Of a DNA stretch of 64,000 bases, positions 48,081 through 57,844 are shown piece by piece. The translations under genes and the position numbers were made by a program. Source of the stretch: Pandoraea captiosa (GTDB lineage: Bacteria > Pseudomonadota > Gammaproteobacteria > Burkholderiales > Burkholderiaceae); assembly GCF_902459775.1 (NCBI RefSeq), contig NZ_CABPSQ010000002.1, forward strand, positions 62,001 through 126,000. Direction: 5' to 3'. Every line of letters begins with the position of its first letter. Position 1 is the first letter of the stretch. The notes beneath the pieces were generated by a model. It did not search any database. It had not been told where the DNA came from and was given only the letters and a program-made list of their open reading frames with translations.

Positions 48081-49268
48081 TCACGCTCCCTTGTTCTCGA
48101 CGCCGAGGAACCGGCGAATACGCGGGCGCACGTGCGCCTCGTAAAGTCCTGCCAGACCGTTGGGGAAAGCCATCACCACGCCGATGAACATCGCCGCCAT
48201 CAGGTACAGCCACAGATTCGGGAAACTCTCGGAAAACCAGCTTTTGCCGAGATTGACGAGGATTGCGCCGTACACCGCCCCGACCAGCGACATCCGCCCG
48301 CCGACCGCGGCGTAAATCACCATCTCGATGGAGGGCACGATGCCGACGAACGACGGCGACATGAAGCCGACCTGGAGCGTGAACATCGCGCCCCCCACGG
48401 CGGCAAGCGCCGCCGCGATGCAAAATGAGAACACCTTGAACATCGATACGTCGTAGCCCGAGAAGCGCACGCGGTCTTCCTTGTCGCGCATGGCCAGCAG
48501 CAGCGTGCCGAGCTTGCCGCGCTGCACCCAGCGGCATACGAGCAGTGCGACGATGAGCAGCGCGGCGTTCACGAAGTAGAGAATGAGCTTCGCGTGGTCG
48601 GTTCGAATGTCCCAGCCGAGCAGCGTGCGCAGGTCGGTGATGCCGTTCACGCCGCCGGTATAGCCCTGCTGACCGATGATCAGCACCGACAGAATCAGCG
48701 CGACGGCTTGCGTGATGATCGCGAAGTACACCCCGCCGACACGCCGCTTGAACATCGCGTACCCGATCACGAAGGCGAGCGCCGTCGGCACGACGATCAC
48801 GGCGAGAATCGATACGGGCAGAGAGTGAAACGGCTTCCACCAGTCGGGCAGCGCCGTGAGCTGGTTCCAGTCCATGAAGTCCGGTATGCCGGGCGTGGTC
48901 TGTGTGCTCGTGGCCGCCGCACTCGAGGCTTCGAGTTTGAGGAACATCGCCATGGCGTAACCGCCGAGGCCGAAGAAGACCCCCTGCCCGAGACTCAGCA
49001 CACCGCCATAACCCCAGGCGATCACCAGCCCGATGGCGACGAACGCGTACGTGAGGTACTTGCCCATGAGGTTCAGGCGAAAGGCGTCGAGTGCGATCGG
49101 AAACACGACGACGATCAGCACCGCCAGGATCACGATGCCTGCATAGCCGGACGCGTCGAAGCGTGCCGCGAGCGCGCGCCAGCCACGGGGCGGGACGCGC
49201 GCTTCCTGCGCCTCGCCCGCGTCAGTCCGGAGGGGGACGCCGCCCGCCGCGGTTTGGATGGGTTCCAT
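48081..49268 (-). CDS. urtC: urea/amide ABC transporter permease UrtC
   Basis: 395 residues from ATG 49268, with AGGAG eight bases upstream; two in-frame ATGs lie earlier. LivM-type permease with about nine membrane helices and the family motif IAWGYGGVLSLGQGVFFGLG. The N-terminal 40 residues are soluble and polar. Its stop lies four bases before the urtD remnant start, keeping the order urtABCDE. It pairs with UrtB to form the membrane pore. Confidence 0.95.
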   Translation of the reverse strand: MEPIQTAAGGVPLRTDAGEAQEARVPPRGWRALAARFDASGYAGIVILAVLIVVVFPIALDAFRLNLMGKYLTYAFVAIGLVIAWGYGGVLSLGQGVFFGLGGYAMAMFLKLEASSAAATSTQTTPGIPDFMDWNQLTALPDWWKPFHSLPVSILAVIVVPTALAFVIGYAMFKRRVGGVYFAIITQAVALILSVLIIGQQGYTGGVNGITDLRTLLGWDIRTDHAKLILYFVNAALLIVALLVCRWVQRGKLGTLLLAMRDKEDRVRFSGYDVSMFKVFSFCIAAALAAVGGAMFTLQVGFMSPSFVGIVPSIEMVIYAAVGGRMSLVGAVYGAILVNLGKSWFSESFPNLWLYLMAAMFIGVVMAFPNGLAGLYEAHVRPRIRRFLGVENKGA

Positions 49269-49399
49269 GTACATCTCTCCTTGCAGAGAATTCGGTAGAC
49301 GACCGGCAACGCCATGGCCGGTCATCGGCTGGGGTCGAGGTTTCGGCGGACCGAGCGTTGGCGGTGAGCGTTAGGGGTTGTCAGGGGGTGTTAGCGGTG

Positions 49400-50317
49400 T
49401 CAGACGCGTCGAACCTTGGAGGCGAACAGGCCTTGCGGGCGCAACATCAGAATGACCACGACAGTCAGCAACGTGAGCACGCGAGCGATGGAGCCGGACA
49501 GGAAGAACTCGCTGATCGACTGCATCTGCGCAATGCCGAACGCCGAGGCCACGGTGCCGAGCAGGCTGGCCGCGCCGCCGAACGTCACCACGAGGAACGA
49601 ATCGACGATGTAGAGCGAACCGCTGGTCGGCCCCGTCGATCCGATCGCCGTGAAGGCGGCGCCCGCAACGCCGGCGATGCCGCACCCGATGGCGAAGGTC
49701 ATGCGGTCGGTACGGCGCGTGTTGATCCCCGCCGCATTGGCCATCGGCCGGTTTGCCACCGTTGCCCGCACACGCAATCCCCAGCGCGAGCGGTACAGCG
49801 CCAGCAACAAGCCGCCCGTCATGACGAGTGCGAGCAACATCACGAACATGCCGCTGATAGGAATGTCGAGCCCGGGTGTCGGCTCCCACGATCCCATCAG
49901 CCAGTCGGGCAGCGCAGGGCTGACCTCCTTGGGGCCGAACGTCGAGCGAAACACCTGCTGCATGCCCAGACTGAGCCCCCAGGTCGCGAGCAGCGTGTCG
50001 AGCGGGCGTCGGTACAGGTGACGGATCAACGCCCACTCGGCGAGCCATCCCGCCGCAAAGGCGAGCACGAAGGCGGCCACGATGGCAAAGAAGAAGTACA
50101 CCGGCGTGAACACCGGCCAGACGTTCTGCGTCACCCACGAGAACATGTAGACGGTGTACGCGCCGATCGTCATGAACTCGCCGTGCGCCATGTTGATGAC
50201 GCCCATCTGACCGAAGATCACGGCGAGTCCGAGCCCCATGAGCAGCAGAACGCTGAACAGCCGGAGTCCGGCGAAGCCCTGCATCAGCGTGATATTGAAA
50301 ATGTCGTTGGCGGACAT
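49400..50317 (-). CDS. urtB: urea/amide ABC transporter permease UrtB
   Basis: 305 residues, LivH-type permease with eight to nine helices. Motifs: FGQMGVINMAHGEFMTIGAY near the N-terminus and FLVVTFGGAASLLGTVASAF near the C-terminus. The start ATG 50317 has GAGGAGCGTC upstream. There is no long periplasmic N-terminal domain as in cyanobacterial UrtB. It lies between urtA and urtC. Confidence 0.96.
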   Translation of the reverse strand: MSANDIFNITLMQGFAGLRLFSVLLLMGLGLAVIFGQMGVINMAHGEFMTIGAYTVYMFSWVTQNVWPVFTPVYFFFAIVAAFVLAFAAGWLAEWALIRHLYRRPLDTLLATWGLSLGMQQVFRSTFGPKEVSPALPDWLMGSWEPTPGLDIPISGMFVMLLALVMTGGLLLALYRSRWGLRVRATVANRPMANAAGINTRRTDRMTFAIGCGIAGVAGAAFTAIGSTGPTSGSLYIVDSFLVVTFGGAASLLGTVASAFGIAQMQSISEFFLSGSIARVLTLLTVVVILMLRPQGLFASKVRRV

Positions 50318-50398
50318 CTGACGCTCCTCGCGCGACGACCTGGCGGGCGTCGCGCCTGTGCGAGTTGATGGGGTTGAAGGGGGTGAGAGGGCGGCGGA

Positions 50399-51670
50399 TT
50401 ACATGTAGCCCTTCGGGAACGGATCCGGATGGATCGGTTCCGGCGAACTCGCCACGACCTTGAACTGACCGTCCGCCTGTCCCTGACCGATGAGCGAACG
50501 GCTCCACAGGTGATGGTTGGTGTCGACCTTCGCGTAGCCCTGCGGCGCATTGGCCAGTTCGATGTCCTTGGACGCCGCCACGACCTTGTTCACGTCGAAA
50601 CTGCCGGCACGCTCGCACGCCGCCTTCCAGATCCAGGGGCCGAGGTAGGCGGCCTGCGTCACGTCGCCGATCACCGATTTCGCGCCGTAACGCGCCTTGA
50701 AGGCCGAGACGAACTTCTTGTTGTTGTCGTTCTCGAGTGACTGGAAATACTTCATCGACGAATAGAAGCCGGCGAAATTGTCGCCGCCGATGCCGAGCAC
50801 TTCGTCTTCCGTAACGGAGAGCGTGAGCAGGAACTGCTTCTGCGGTGTAATGCCGGCAGCCTTGAGTTGCTTGTAGAACGCCACATTCGAGCCGCCCACC
50901 ACCGTCGCGAAAATGCAGTCGGGGCGCGCAAGCTTGATCTTGTTCATCAGCGAATTGAATTCGGTGGTGCCGAGCGGGTAATACTCTTCGCCCACCACCT
51001 TCGCATTCAGATGCTGCTCGATGTGACGTCGTGCGATCTTGTTCGACGTGCGCGGCCAGATGTAGTCGGAGCCGATCAGGAAGAACGTCTTGGCCTTCTT
51101 CGTGTTCGATGCCCAGTCGAGCGCCCAGAGAATCTGCTGCGTGGCTTCCTGACCGGTGTAGAAGACGTTCTTGGACTGCTCCAGACCTTCATAGAACGTC
51201 GGGTAGTACAGCAGGCCGTTGTCCTTCTCGAAGACGGGCAGCACGGCTTTGCGAGAGGCGGACGTCCAGCAGCCGAAGACGGCCGCGACGTGATCGTTCT
51301 CCAGCAGCTTCTTCGACTTTTCGGCGTACGTCGGCCAGTCGGAGGCGCCGTCTTCCTGAATGATGTTGATCTTGCGTCCGAGCACGCCTCCCATCGCGTT
51401 GATCTGTTCGATCGCCAGGCGCTCCGCCTGAATCGAGCCCGTCTCCGAAATGGCCATCGTGCCGGTTGCCGAGTGCAGCTGACCGACCGTGACGGTGGTG
51501 TCCGTGACGGCCAGCCCGGTCGTATTCACCTTGGCCGTGGGCGGCACCTGCGCGAACGAGGTGCGCGGCAGGCCGAGGGCCATGAGCGGCGCGGCGGCAA
51601 GGCCACCGAGCAGTCGTCTGCGCAACGGGGAAGCCATGCGTTCATCATCGAATCGATCGTCTGCGGACAT
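50399..51670 (-). CDS. urtA: urea/amide ABC transporter substrate-binding protein UrtA
   Basis: 423 residues from ATG 51670 (AGGAG upstream). The long N-terminus ends with a signal sequence RRRLLGGLAAAPLMALGLPR ending in TSFA, with a twin-Arg-like cluster, so Tat or Sec export to the periplasm. The mature part is the type 1 periplasmic-binding fold of the UrtA/FmdD group (AVFGCWTSASRKAVLPVFEK; YYPLGTTEFNSLMNKIKLAR). It is the first gene of the operon. Substrate: urea or short amides, judged from the adjacent formamidase and amidase. Confidence 0.95.
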   Translation of the reverse strand: MSADDRFDDERMASPLRRRLLGGLAAAPLMALGLPRTSFAQVPPTAKVNTTGLAVTDTTVTVGQLHSATGTMAISETGSIQAERLAIEQINAMGGVLGRKINIIQEDGASDWPTYAEKSKKLLENDHVAAVFGCWTSASRKAVLPVFEKDNGLLYYPTFYEGLEQSKNVFYTGQEATQQILWALDWASNTKKAKTFFLIGSDYIWPRTSNKIARRHIEQHLNAKVVGEEYYPLGTTEFNSLMNKIKLARPDCIFATVVGGSNVAFYKQLKAAGITPQKQFLLTLSVTEDEVLGIGGDNFAGFYSSMKYFQSLENDNNKKFVSAFKARYGAKSVIGDVTQAAYLGPWIWKAACERAGSFDVNKVVAASKDIELANAPQGYAKVDTNHHLWSRSLIGQGQADGQFKVVASSPEPIHPDPFPKGYM

Positions 51671-51761
51671 CACGTTCTCCTGGTCGTAGGCCCTTTGCGA
51701 AATCGCGACGGGCTGGTTTCAAGGGGTTGGACGCAATGTAGGGAGCCAATTTGGCGCTCGA

Positions 51762-51781
51762 AATACGTCGATTGACGTATT
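51762..51781. promoter_or_regulatory. palindromic operator candidate between urtA and the kinase gene
   Basis: Perfect 8-base inverted repeat AATACGTC-GATT-GACGTATT in the divergent promoter region, 92 bases from the urtA start and 86 from the kinase start. A two-fold site of this size would suit the LuxR-type response regulator encoded just downstream of the kinase. Confidence 0.5.
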
Positions 51782-51866
51782 CCCCGGTACAGGCGGTGGA
51801 ATGTAATTTGCTTAGGCCTTGGAACCCGACGTTTCTTGCACCAATCCGGATCGCCCCCCCGTCGTC

Positions 51867-54800
51867 ATGGCCGAGATGCACCAAAATTCAGTCCGCGCGC
51901 ACAGCACGCAGCGCATCGTGAAGGTGCGGCGCGACTACAACGCCTGGGTCGGCGACGAAACGCTCGAGGACTATGCGCTGCGCTTCACACCGCGCTCGTT
52001 TCGGCGGTGGTCGGAATGGCGCGTCGCCACCACGGCCATCGGTGGGGTGTCGTTTCTCGTGCTGGAGGCCATCGGCGGCAGCCTCGTCATCAACTATGGC
52101 TTCACCAACGCGGTGTGGGCCATCGCCGTCGTCTCGATCCTGATATTTCTCACGAGCCTGCCGATCAGCTATTACGCCGCGCGCTACGGTGTGGACATGG
52201 ACCTGCTCACACGCGGCGCAGGATTCGGTTACATCGGCTCGACGGTAACGTCGTTCCTTTACGCGATCTTCACGTTCCTGTTCTTTGCGCTAGAAGCGGC
52301 CATCATGGCGCTCGCGCTACAGCTCTATTTCCACATGTCGCTGGCGATCGCGTACGTCATCAGTTCGCTCGTCGTGATTCCGCTGGTGATGTTCGGCATC
52401 ACGCTCATCAATCGTCTGCAAAGCTGGACGCAGCCGTTGTGGATCGTGCTCTTCGTGCTGCCCTACGTCGCCGTGCTGTGGCATCACCCCGGCGTGGTGC
52501 GCGAGTGGACGACTTTCGCGGGATTCGCCCCCGAGGGGCGGGCGTTCAGCCTGATTGCGTTCGGGCAGGCGTCCACGGTCGTCTTCGCGTTGATCGTGCA
52601 GATCGGAGAACAAGTGGACTATCTCCGGTTTCTGCCGCCGCTCACCGCAAAAAACCGGAAGCGATGGTGGCTGGCGCTGTTATCTGCGGGGCCCGGCTGG
52701 ATCGTGCCCGGCGCGCTGAAGATGCTCGGCGGCGCATTGCTCGCGTTCGTCGCCATTCAGAACGAAGTCGATGTTGCACAGGCTGCGCAACCCACGCAGA
52801 TGTACCTCGTCGCGTATCACATCCTGCTCGATCCGATCGGACTGGCGAGTTGGGCGTTGCCGGCCATGACGTTGTTCGTCATCGTCTCGCAGCTCAAGAT
52901 CAATGTGACGAACGCGTACGCGGGTTCGCTCGCGTGGTCGAACTTCTTCGCGCGACTTACGCACAGCCATCCGGGACGCGTGGTGTGGCTCGTCTTCAAT
53001 GTGATGATCGCGTTGCTGCTCGTCGAGATCGGTGTCTTCGAAGTCATCGGCAAGGTGCTTTCGCTGTACGCGAACGTTGCCGTCGCGTGGGTCGGCGCCT
53101 TGTGTGCGGATCTCGTGATCAACAAGCCGCTCGGCTATAGCCCGCGCCATATCGAATTCAAGCGCGCGCATCTTTACGACGTCAATCCCGTGGGCATTGG
53201 CGCCATGGCGCTTGGCGTCGTTGTGGCGCTGACGGCACGCACGGGCGTATTCGGCGAGCTTGGCGAGGCGATGTCGCTGTTTCTCGCGTTCGGCGTGGCG
53301 TTCGTTTGCGCCCCGGCGATCGCCGTAGCCACGCGCGGCAAGTATTACCTCGCCCGCAAACCGCAATCGCACGGCGACGCAAGGTCGCTGCGTTGCGCGA
53401 TCTGCGAACACGCGTTCGAGCCCGAAGATACGGCACATTGTCCGGCGTATGGCGGCACGATCTGTTCACTGTGCTGTTCGCTGGACTCGCGTTGTCATGA
53501 TCGTTGCAAGCCGCACGCCAGATTCTCCGCGCAGGCCGACCGTGCATTGCATCGGGTCTTTCCGCGCCTGCGGCTGGGGCCCGCGGCGTTGCGACTCATT
53601 CGTTACGCCAGCCTCGTGGTGGCAATCCTCGCCGTGCTCGCGGGCGTGCTGTATCTGATCTGGTCGCAGAGCGTGGCCGCGATCAGCGAGGCAGAGGTGA
53701 GTGTCATTGCGAGCAGCTTCCTGAAGATATTCTTTTCGCTGGCGCTCGTCGGCTGCATCGCCGCGTGGTGGTTCGTGCTGGAGCGCGAGAGTCGGCGCGT
53801 CACCGAGGAAGAATCGCAGCGACAAAACGAACTGCTGATGCAGGAAATCGAAGCGCACCAAAAGACCGACGAGGCGCTCAAACGCGCCACAGCCGCCGCC
53901 GAGTCGGCCAATCAGGCGAAGAGTCGTTACGTCTCGGGCCTCAGTCATGAACTGCGCACGCCGCTCAACAGCATTCTCGGCTACGCGCAGCTATTGATGC
54001 AGGCGAAGGATGAACTCACGCCCACGCGTCTGAACGCCGTTCGCACGATTCACCGTAGCGGAGAGCATTTGCTTGCGCTCGTCGACGGGCTGCTCGACGT
54101 GGCGCGCATCGAGGCGGGCAAGCTGCAACTGAACATCACGAAGGTGTCGCTCACCGATTTCGTGTCGCACGTGTCGTCGATGATGAGTCCCCTGGCGATG
54201 GAAAAGGCGTTGGCGTTCGACGTGCAGGCCGTCGGCCGTTTTCCGGCCACGGTGCGATGCGATCAGAAATATCTCGGACAGATCCTCACCAACCTGATCG
54301 GAAACGCGATTCGGTTCACGTCCGCCGGGACTGTGACGCTGCGCGTGAGCCACGCACTCGACACGCTGAAATTCGAAGTGATCGATACCGGGCCGGGCAT
54401 CGCGCCCGATGCGATGAGCCGGCTCTTCATGCCGTTCGAGCGCGGCGACGCCGCTCACGCGGACGATCACGGCGCGGGGCTGGGATTGACGATTTGCCGT
54501 TTGCTCACGCATGCGCTCGGTGGCAGTCTGGAAGTCGACAGCGAACTCGGTCGAGGCACCCGCTTCGTGGTGAAGCTCTTTGCGCCGGCGGTGCAAAGCG
54601 CACCGGACGTGTACACCGAGCTGGCGGGCATTTGCGGTTATCGCGGGCCACGTCGCACGATTCTCGTCGTGGACGATCTGGCGGACCAGCGCGGCATCGT
54701 CGTGCAACTGCTCACGCCGCTCGGCTTCGACGTCAACGAGGTCGCGAGCGGTCCGGATGCATTGCGATGGCTCGGCACACATGCCGCCGACGCCATCATC

Positions 54801-55322
54801 ATGGACATTTCCATGCCGCTGATGGACGGCTACGAGACGAGTCGCCTGATCGGCGAAAACCAGCTATCCGCAGCCCCCATCCTGTTGCTGTCGGCCAACG
54901 CCTTCGCGGACGACCGTGAGCGAGCCAGCGCCACCGGGTGCGCGGGTTATCTGGCTAAACCCTTGCGCGTGAATCTGTTGCTCGACAAGCTCGCCCAGTT
55001 GCTGTCGCTCGAATGGATCGCGTCAGACGCGATCGCGCCTGCGCAAACGAACGCCGCGCTGCTGCCCGAGCGCACGGCGACGGGCGAGGTGGAGGAGATC
55101 AGGCTCGCTCTGCCCGAACCGGTTCTGGCGCGCATACGTGAGCATCTCGATGTCGGCTACGTGCAGGGCGTGATGGAACAACTCGATGCCGCGCGAACCG
55201 ATTATCCGGCGCTCAGCACACAGATCGATACGCTGCGTGCCCTTGCCGAACGCTTTGCGCTAAAGGATCTCGAAAATGCGCTTGACCGTCTGCCCCCCAC
55301 CGACCGTGCCCGCCACGCCTGA
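51867..55322 (+). CDS. NCS1-permease-like hybrid histidine kinase
   Basis: About 1151 residues; start uncertain (ATG 51867 or 51876, or an upstream TTG). Residues about 35-510 form an NCS1 nucleobase-permease-like membrane domain of some 12 helices (AWVGDETLEDYALRFTPRSF leading into it). Then come a Cys-rich segment (CAICEHAF ... CCSLDSRCHDRCK), two more helices, a coiled coil, the HisKA box SHELRTPLNSILGYAQLLMQ, a GHKL ATPase (GAGLGLTICRLL) and a C-terminal receiver (DDLADQ, IMDISMPLMDGY, K in YLAKPLR). It likely senses an amide or nucleobase-like compound, directly or through transport. Divergent from urtABCDE. Confidence 0.85.
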   Translation: MAEMHQNSVRAHSTQRIVKVRRDYNAWVGDETLEDYALRFTPRSFRRWSEWRVATTAIGGVSFLVLEAIGGSLVINYGFTNAVWAIAVVSILIFLTSLPISYYAARYGVDMDLLTRGAGFGYIGSTVTSFLYAIFTFLFFALEAAIMALALQLYFHMSLAIAYVISSLVVIPLVMFGITLINRLQSWTQPLWIVLFVLPYVAVLWHHPGVVREWTTFAGFAPEGRAFSLIAFGQASTVVFALIVQIGEQVDYLRFLPPLTAKNRKRWWLALLSAGPGWIVPGALKMLGGALLAFVAIQNEVDVAQAAQPTQMYLVAYHILLDPIGLASWALPAMTLFVIVSQLKINVTNAYAGSLAWSNFFARLTHSHPGRVVWLVFNVMIALLLVEIGVFEVIGKVLSLYANVAVAWVGALCADLVINKPLGYSPRHIEFKRAHLYDVNPVGIGAMALGVVVALTARTGVFGELGEAMSLFLAFGVAFVCAPAIAVATRGKYYLARKPQSHGDARSLRCAICEHAFEPEDTAHCPAYGGTICSLCCSLDSRCHDRCKPHARFSAQADRALHRVFPRLRLGPAALRLIRYASLVVAILAVLAGVLYLIWSQSVAAISEAEVSVIASSFLKIFFSLALVGCIAAWWFVLERESRRVTEEESQRQNELLMQEIEAHQKTDEALKRATAAAESANQAKSRYVSGLSHELRTPLNSILGYAQLLMQAKDELTPTRLNAVRTIHRSGEHLLALVDGLLDVARIEAGKLQLNITKVSLTDFVSHVSSMMSPLAMEKALAFDVQAVGRFPATVRCDQKYLGQILTNLIGNAIRFTSAGTVTLRVSHALDTLKFEVIDTGPGIAPDAMSRLFMPFERGDAAHADDHGAGLGLTICRLLTHALGGSLEVDSELGRGTRFVVKLFAPAVQSAPDVYTELAGICGYRGPRRTILVVDDLADQRGIVVQLLTPLGFDVNEVASGPDALRWLGTHAADAIIMDISMPLMDGYETSRLIGENQLSAAPILLLSANAFADDRERASATGCAGYLAKPLRVNLLLDKLAQLLSLEWIASDAIAPAQTNAALLPERTATGEVEEIRLALPEPVLARIREHLDVGYVQGVMEQLDAARTDYPALSTQIDTLRALAERFALKDLENALDRLPPTDRARHA

Positions 55323-56298
55323 CATGGGTGACGTGCGTGACCTGCATGAAGCCGGCGTTGGCACGAGTGACCCGCCGGCGTGGCTCGGCAACCGCCCTGT
55401 CGTGCTGATCGTCGACGATACGCCCGACAATCTGGCGTTTCTCTCGGACACCTTGCAGGCGAATGGTTACGCCGTGCTCGTGGCGCTGAGTGGTGAGGCC
55501 GCCCTGAAATGCCTGTCGCGCGTGACACCCGACGTCGTGTTGCTCGACGCGATGATGCCCGCGATGGACGGCTTCGAGACCTGCGCGCGAATCAAGCAGG
55601 ACGCGCGGCACGAGCATCTGCCGGTGATCTTCATGACCTCGCTCACCGAAAGCGAGCATGTGGTACGCGGTTTTCGCGTCGGCGGTATCGACTACGTGAC
55701 CAAACCGGTGCGCCCGGAAGAGGTCTGCGCCAGGATTGGGGCGCATGTCGTTCGCTCACGTGCGCAGTCCTATGCACAGGCGGCATTGGCGCTCGACGCG
55801 AGAGCGGCCGTCATCGTGTCGGCCGATGGCGCCATCCGCTGGCAGAGTCCACAAGCGGCCCGACAGATTGCGGCGTACGCGAATGGCTCCGTGGACGCCA
55901 TCGAGCCGCGTCTGCCAGCCCCGTTGCTGAACTGGTTCGTCGACTGGCTGATGCACGGGGCGAGGACAGATGCGATGTACGAATTCACGCTCGGCAACGT
56001 TCGCCGCTCCGCGAGCGCCGCTGCCGGGCCGAAGCCCGGCGAATGGATCGTCACGTTGATGGAAGCCGACGATACGGCGTCCTGCAACGCGCTTGCCCTG
56101 CGCTTCGGCCTGACGGCACGCGAAGCCGAAGTGCTGCTGTGGGTCTCGCGCGGCAAGGCGAACCGCGACATCGGCGACATTCTCGGCATGGCGCCACGCA
56201 CGGTGAACAAGCACCTCGAGCATCTATTTCAGAAGCTGCACGTGGAGACGCGGGCAACCGCTGCTGCGCTCGCCGTGAAGGCGCTCGATCGCATGTAG
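55276..56298 (+). CDS. LuxR-type response regulator
   Basis: 340 residues from ATG 55276 (AAGGA eight bases upstream), overlapping the kinase by 47 bases; ATG 55324 is an alternative. The receiver domain has VVLIVDDTPDNLAFL, the phosphorylatable Asp in VVLLDAMMPAMDGF and Lys in YVTKPVRP. A short PAS-like middle follows, then a LuxR HTH: FGLTAREAEVLLWVSRGKAN and IGDILGMAPRTVNKHLEHLF. It is the cognate partner of the NCS1 hybrid kinase and the likely activator of the urt/fmd operon. Confidence 0.93.
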   Translation: MRLTVCPPPTVPATPDMGDVRDLHEAGVGTSDPPAWLGNRPVVLIVDDTPDNLAFLSDTLQANGYAVLVALSGEAALKCLSRVTPDVVLLDAMMPAMDGFETCARIKQDARHEHLPVIFMTSLTESEHVVRGFRVGGIDYVTKPVRPEEVCARIGAHVVRSRAQSYAQAALALDARAAVIVSADGAIRWQSPQAARQIAAYANGSVDAIEPRLPAPLLNWFVDWLMHGARTDAMYEFTLGNVRRSASAAAGPKPGEWIVTLMEADDTASCNALALRFGLTAREAEVLLWVSRGKANRDIGDILGMAPRTVNKHLEHLFQKLHVETRATAAALAVKALDRM

Positions 56299-56372
56299 GG
56301 GGAATGTAGGCAGAAAATACATCTGGCGACGCTGGCGGCATAACTGTTTGGCACTACGTCATATATCAGAAC

Positions 56373-56387
56373 AAATACCCGGTATTT
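56373..56387. promoter_or_regulatory. palindrome upstream of gdhA
   Basis: AAATACC-C-GGTATTT, 7-base arms with one-base centre, about 95 bases upstream of the gdhA ATG in an AT-rich stretch. Possible operator; ligand unknown. Confidence 0.35.
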
Positions 56388-56482
56388 CCCCTGATTTTCC
56401 CAAATTGCATTCATGTCGCGATCCTAATTGGTGCAAAATACTTTCCCTGAAAAAGCATAAGCACCACTGAAGGGCATCCGAG

Positions 56483-57826
56483 ATGAAATACCCATCGCTT
56501 GACGACTTTCTGCGCGCGACCGCCGAGCGCAATCCTGGCCAACCGGAGTTCCTGCAAGCTGTCACGGAAGTGATGGAAAGTCTCTGGCCGTTCATTTCGC
56601 AACACCCGAAGTATGCCGAGCATGGCTTGCTCGACCGCCTTGTCGAACCGGAGCGCACCGTCATGTTCCGCGTTTCGTGGGTCGACGATCACGGCGACGT
56701 GCAGGTCAATCGCGGGTATCGCATTCAGCACAGTTCGGCCATCGGCCCGTACAAGGGTGGCCTGCGCTTTCACCCGTCGGTCAACCTGTCCATCCTCAAG
56801 TTCCTCGCCTTCGAGCAGACCTTCAAGAACGCGCTCACGACGCTGCCCATGGGCGGCGGCAAGGGGGGCGCGGACTTCGACCCGAAGGGCAAGAGCCCGG
56901 GTGAAGTCATGCGCTTCTGTCAGGCGTTCGTCACCGAGCTCTTCCGCCACGTCGGCAGCGACACGGATGTGCCCGCCGGCGATATCGGCGTGGGCGGTCG
57001 CGAAGTGGGTTTCATGGCCGGCATGATGAAGAAGCTGTCGAATCGCGCCGATTGCGTTTTCACCGGCAAGGGGTTGTCGTTTGGCGGCTCACTGATTCGT
57101 CCGGAAGCGACCGGTTACGGCACCGTCTACTTTGCCGAGGAAATGCTCAAGCAATCGGGCCGCAGTTTCGACGGTCTGCGCGTGAGCGTGTCCGGCTCCG
57201 GTAACGTCGCCCAATACGCCGTCGAAAAGGCAATGGCGCTCGGCGCGAAGGTCGTCACCGTGTCCGATTCGAGCGGCACCATCGTCGATGAAGACGGCTT
57301 TACGCCCGAGAAGCTCGCCGAGTTGATGGACGTGAAGAATCACCACTACGGACGCGTGAGCGATTACGCGAAGCGCACCGGCAGCAGGTTCCTCGCCGGC
57401 GAACGCCCGTGGCATGTTCCGGTCGACGTCGCACTGCCCTGCGCCACGCAGAACGAACTCGACGCCGACGACGCCGAAACGCTGATCCGCAACGGCGTGA
57501 TCTGTGTGGCGGAAGGCGCCAACATGCCGTCGACCAACGAAGCCGCCAAGCGCTTCGAAAGTCGCGGCATTCTCTACGCGCCGGGCAAGGCGAGTAACGC
57601 GGGCGGTGTGGCGACGTCGGGGCTCGAGATGAGCCAGAACGCGATGCGTATTTCGTGGCCGCGCGAGGAAGTCGATGCACGCTTGCACGACATCATGCGC
57701 AGCATTCACGAAGTCTGTCTGCAACACGGTCGTCGCCCGGACGGTTCGGTGAGCTATGTCAACGGCGCAAACGTCGCGGGCTTTGTGAAGGTGGCTGACG
57801 CGATGCTCGCGCAGGGCGTTATCTGA
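56483..57826 (+). CDS. gdhA: glutamate dehydrogenase (hexameric, NADP-type)
   Basis: 447 residues, matching the 50-kDa hexameric class. It makes glutamate from 2-oxoglutarate and ammonia. Substrate-site motifs: GPYKGGLRFHPSVN and LPMGGGKGGADFDPKG, where the Lys residues bind 2-oxoglutarate. The nucleotide fold has VSGSGNVAQYAVEKAMALGA. Coenzyme preference for NADPH is inferred from the class. It follows the amide-scavenging cluster and could assimilate the ammonia released there, though it has its own promoter region. Confidence 0.96.
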   Translation: MKYPSLDDFLRATAERNPGQPEFLQAVTEVMESLWPFISQHPKYAEHGLLDRLVEPERTVMFRVSWVDDHGDVQVNRGYRIQHSSAIGPYKGGLRFHPSVNLSILKFLAFEQTFKNALTTLPMGGGKGGADFDPKGKSPGEVMRFCQAFVTELFRHVGSDTDVPAGDIGVGGREVGFMAGMMKKLSNRADCVFTGKGLSFGGSLIRPEATGYGTVYFAEEMLKQSGRSFDGLRVSVSGSGNVAQYAVEKAMALGAKVVTVSDSSGTIVDEDGFTPEKLAELMDVKNHHYGRVSDYAKRTGSRFLAGERPWHVPVDVALPCATQNELDADDAETLIRNGVICVAEGANMPSTNEAAKRFESRGILYAPGKASNAGGVATSGLEMSQNAMRISWPREEVDARLHDIMRSIHEVCLQHGRRPDGSVSYVNGANVAGFVKVADAMLAQGVI

Positions 57827-57844
57827 GCTGAACGGGTATCGGGG

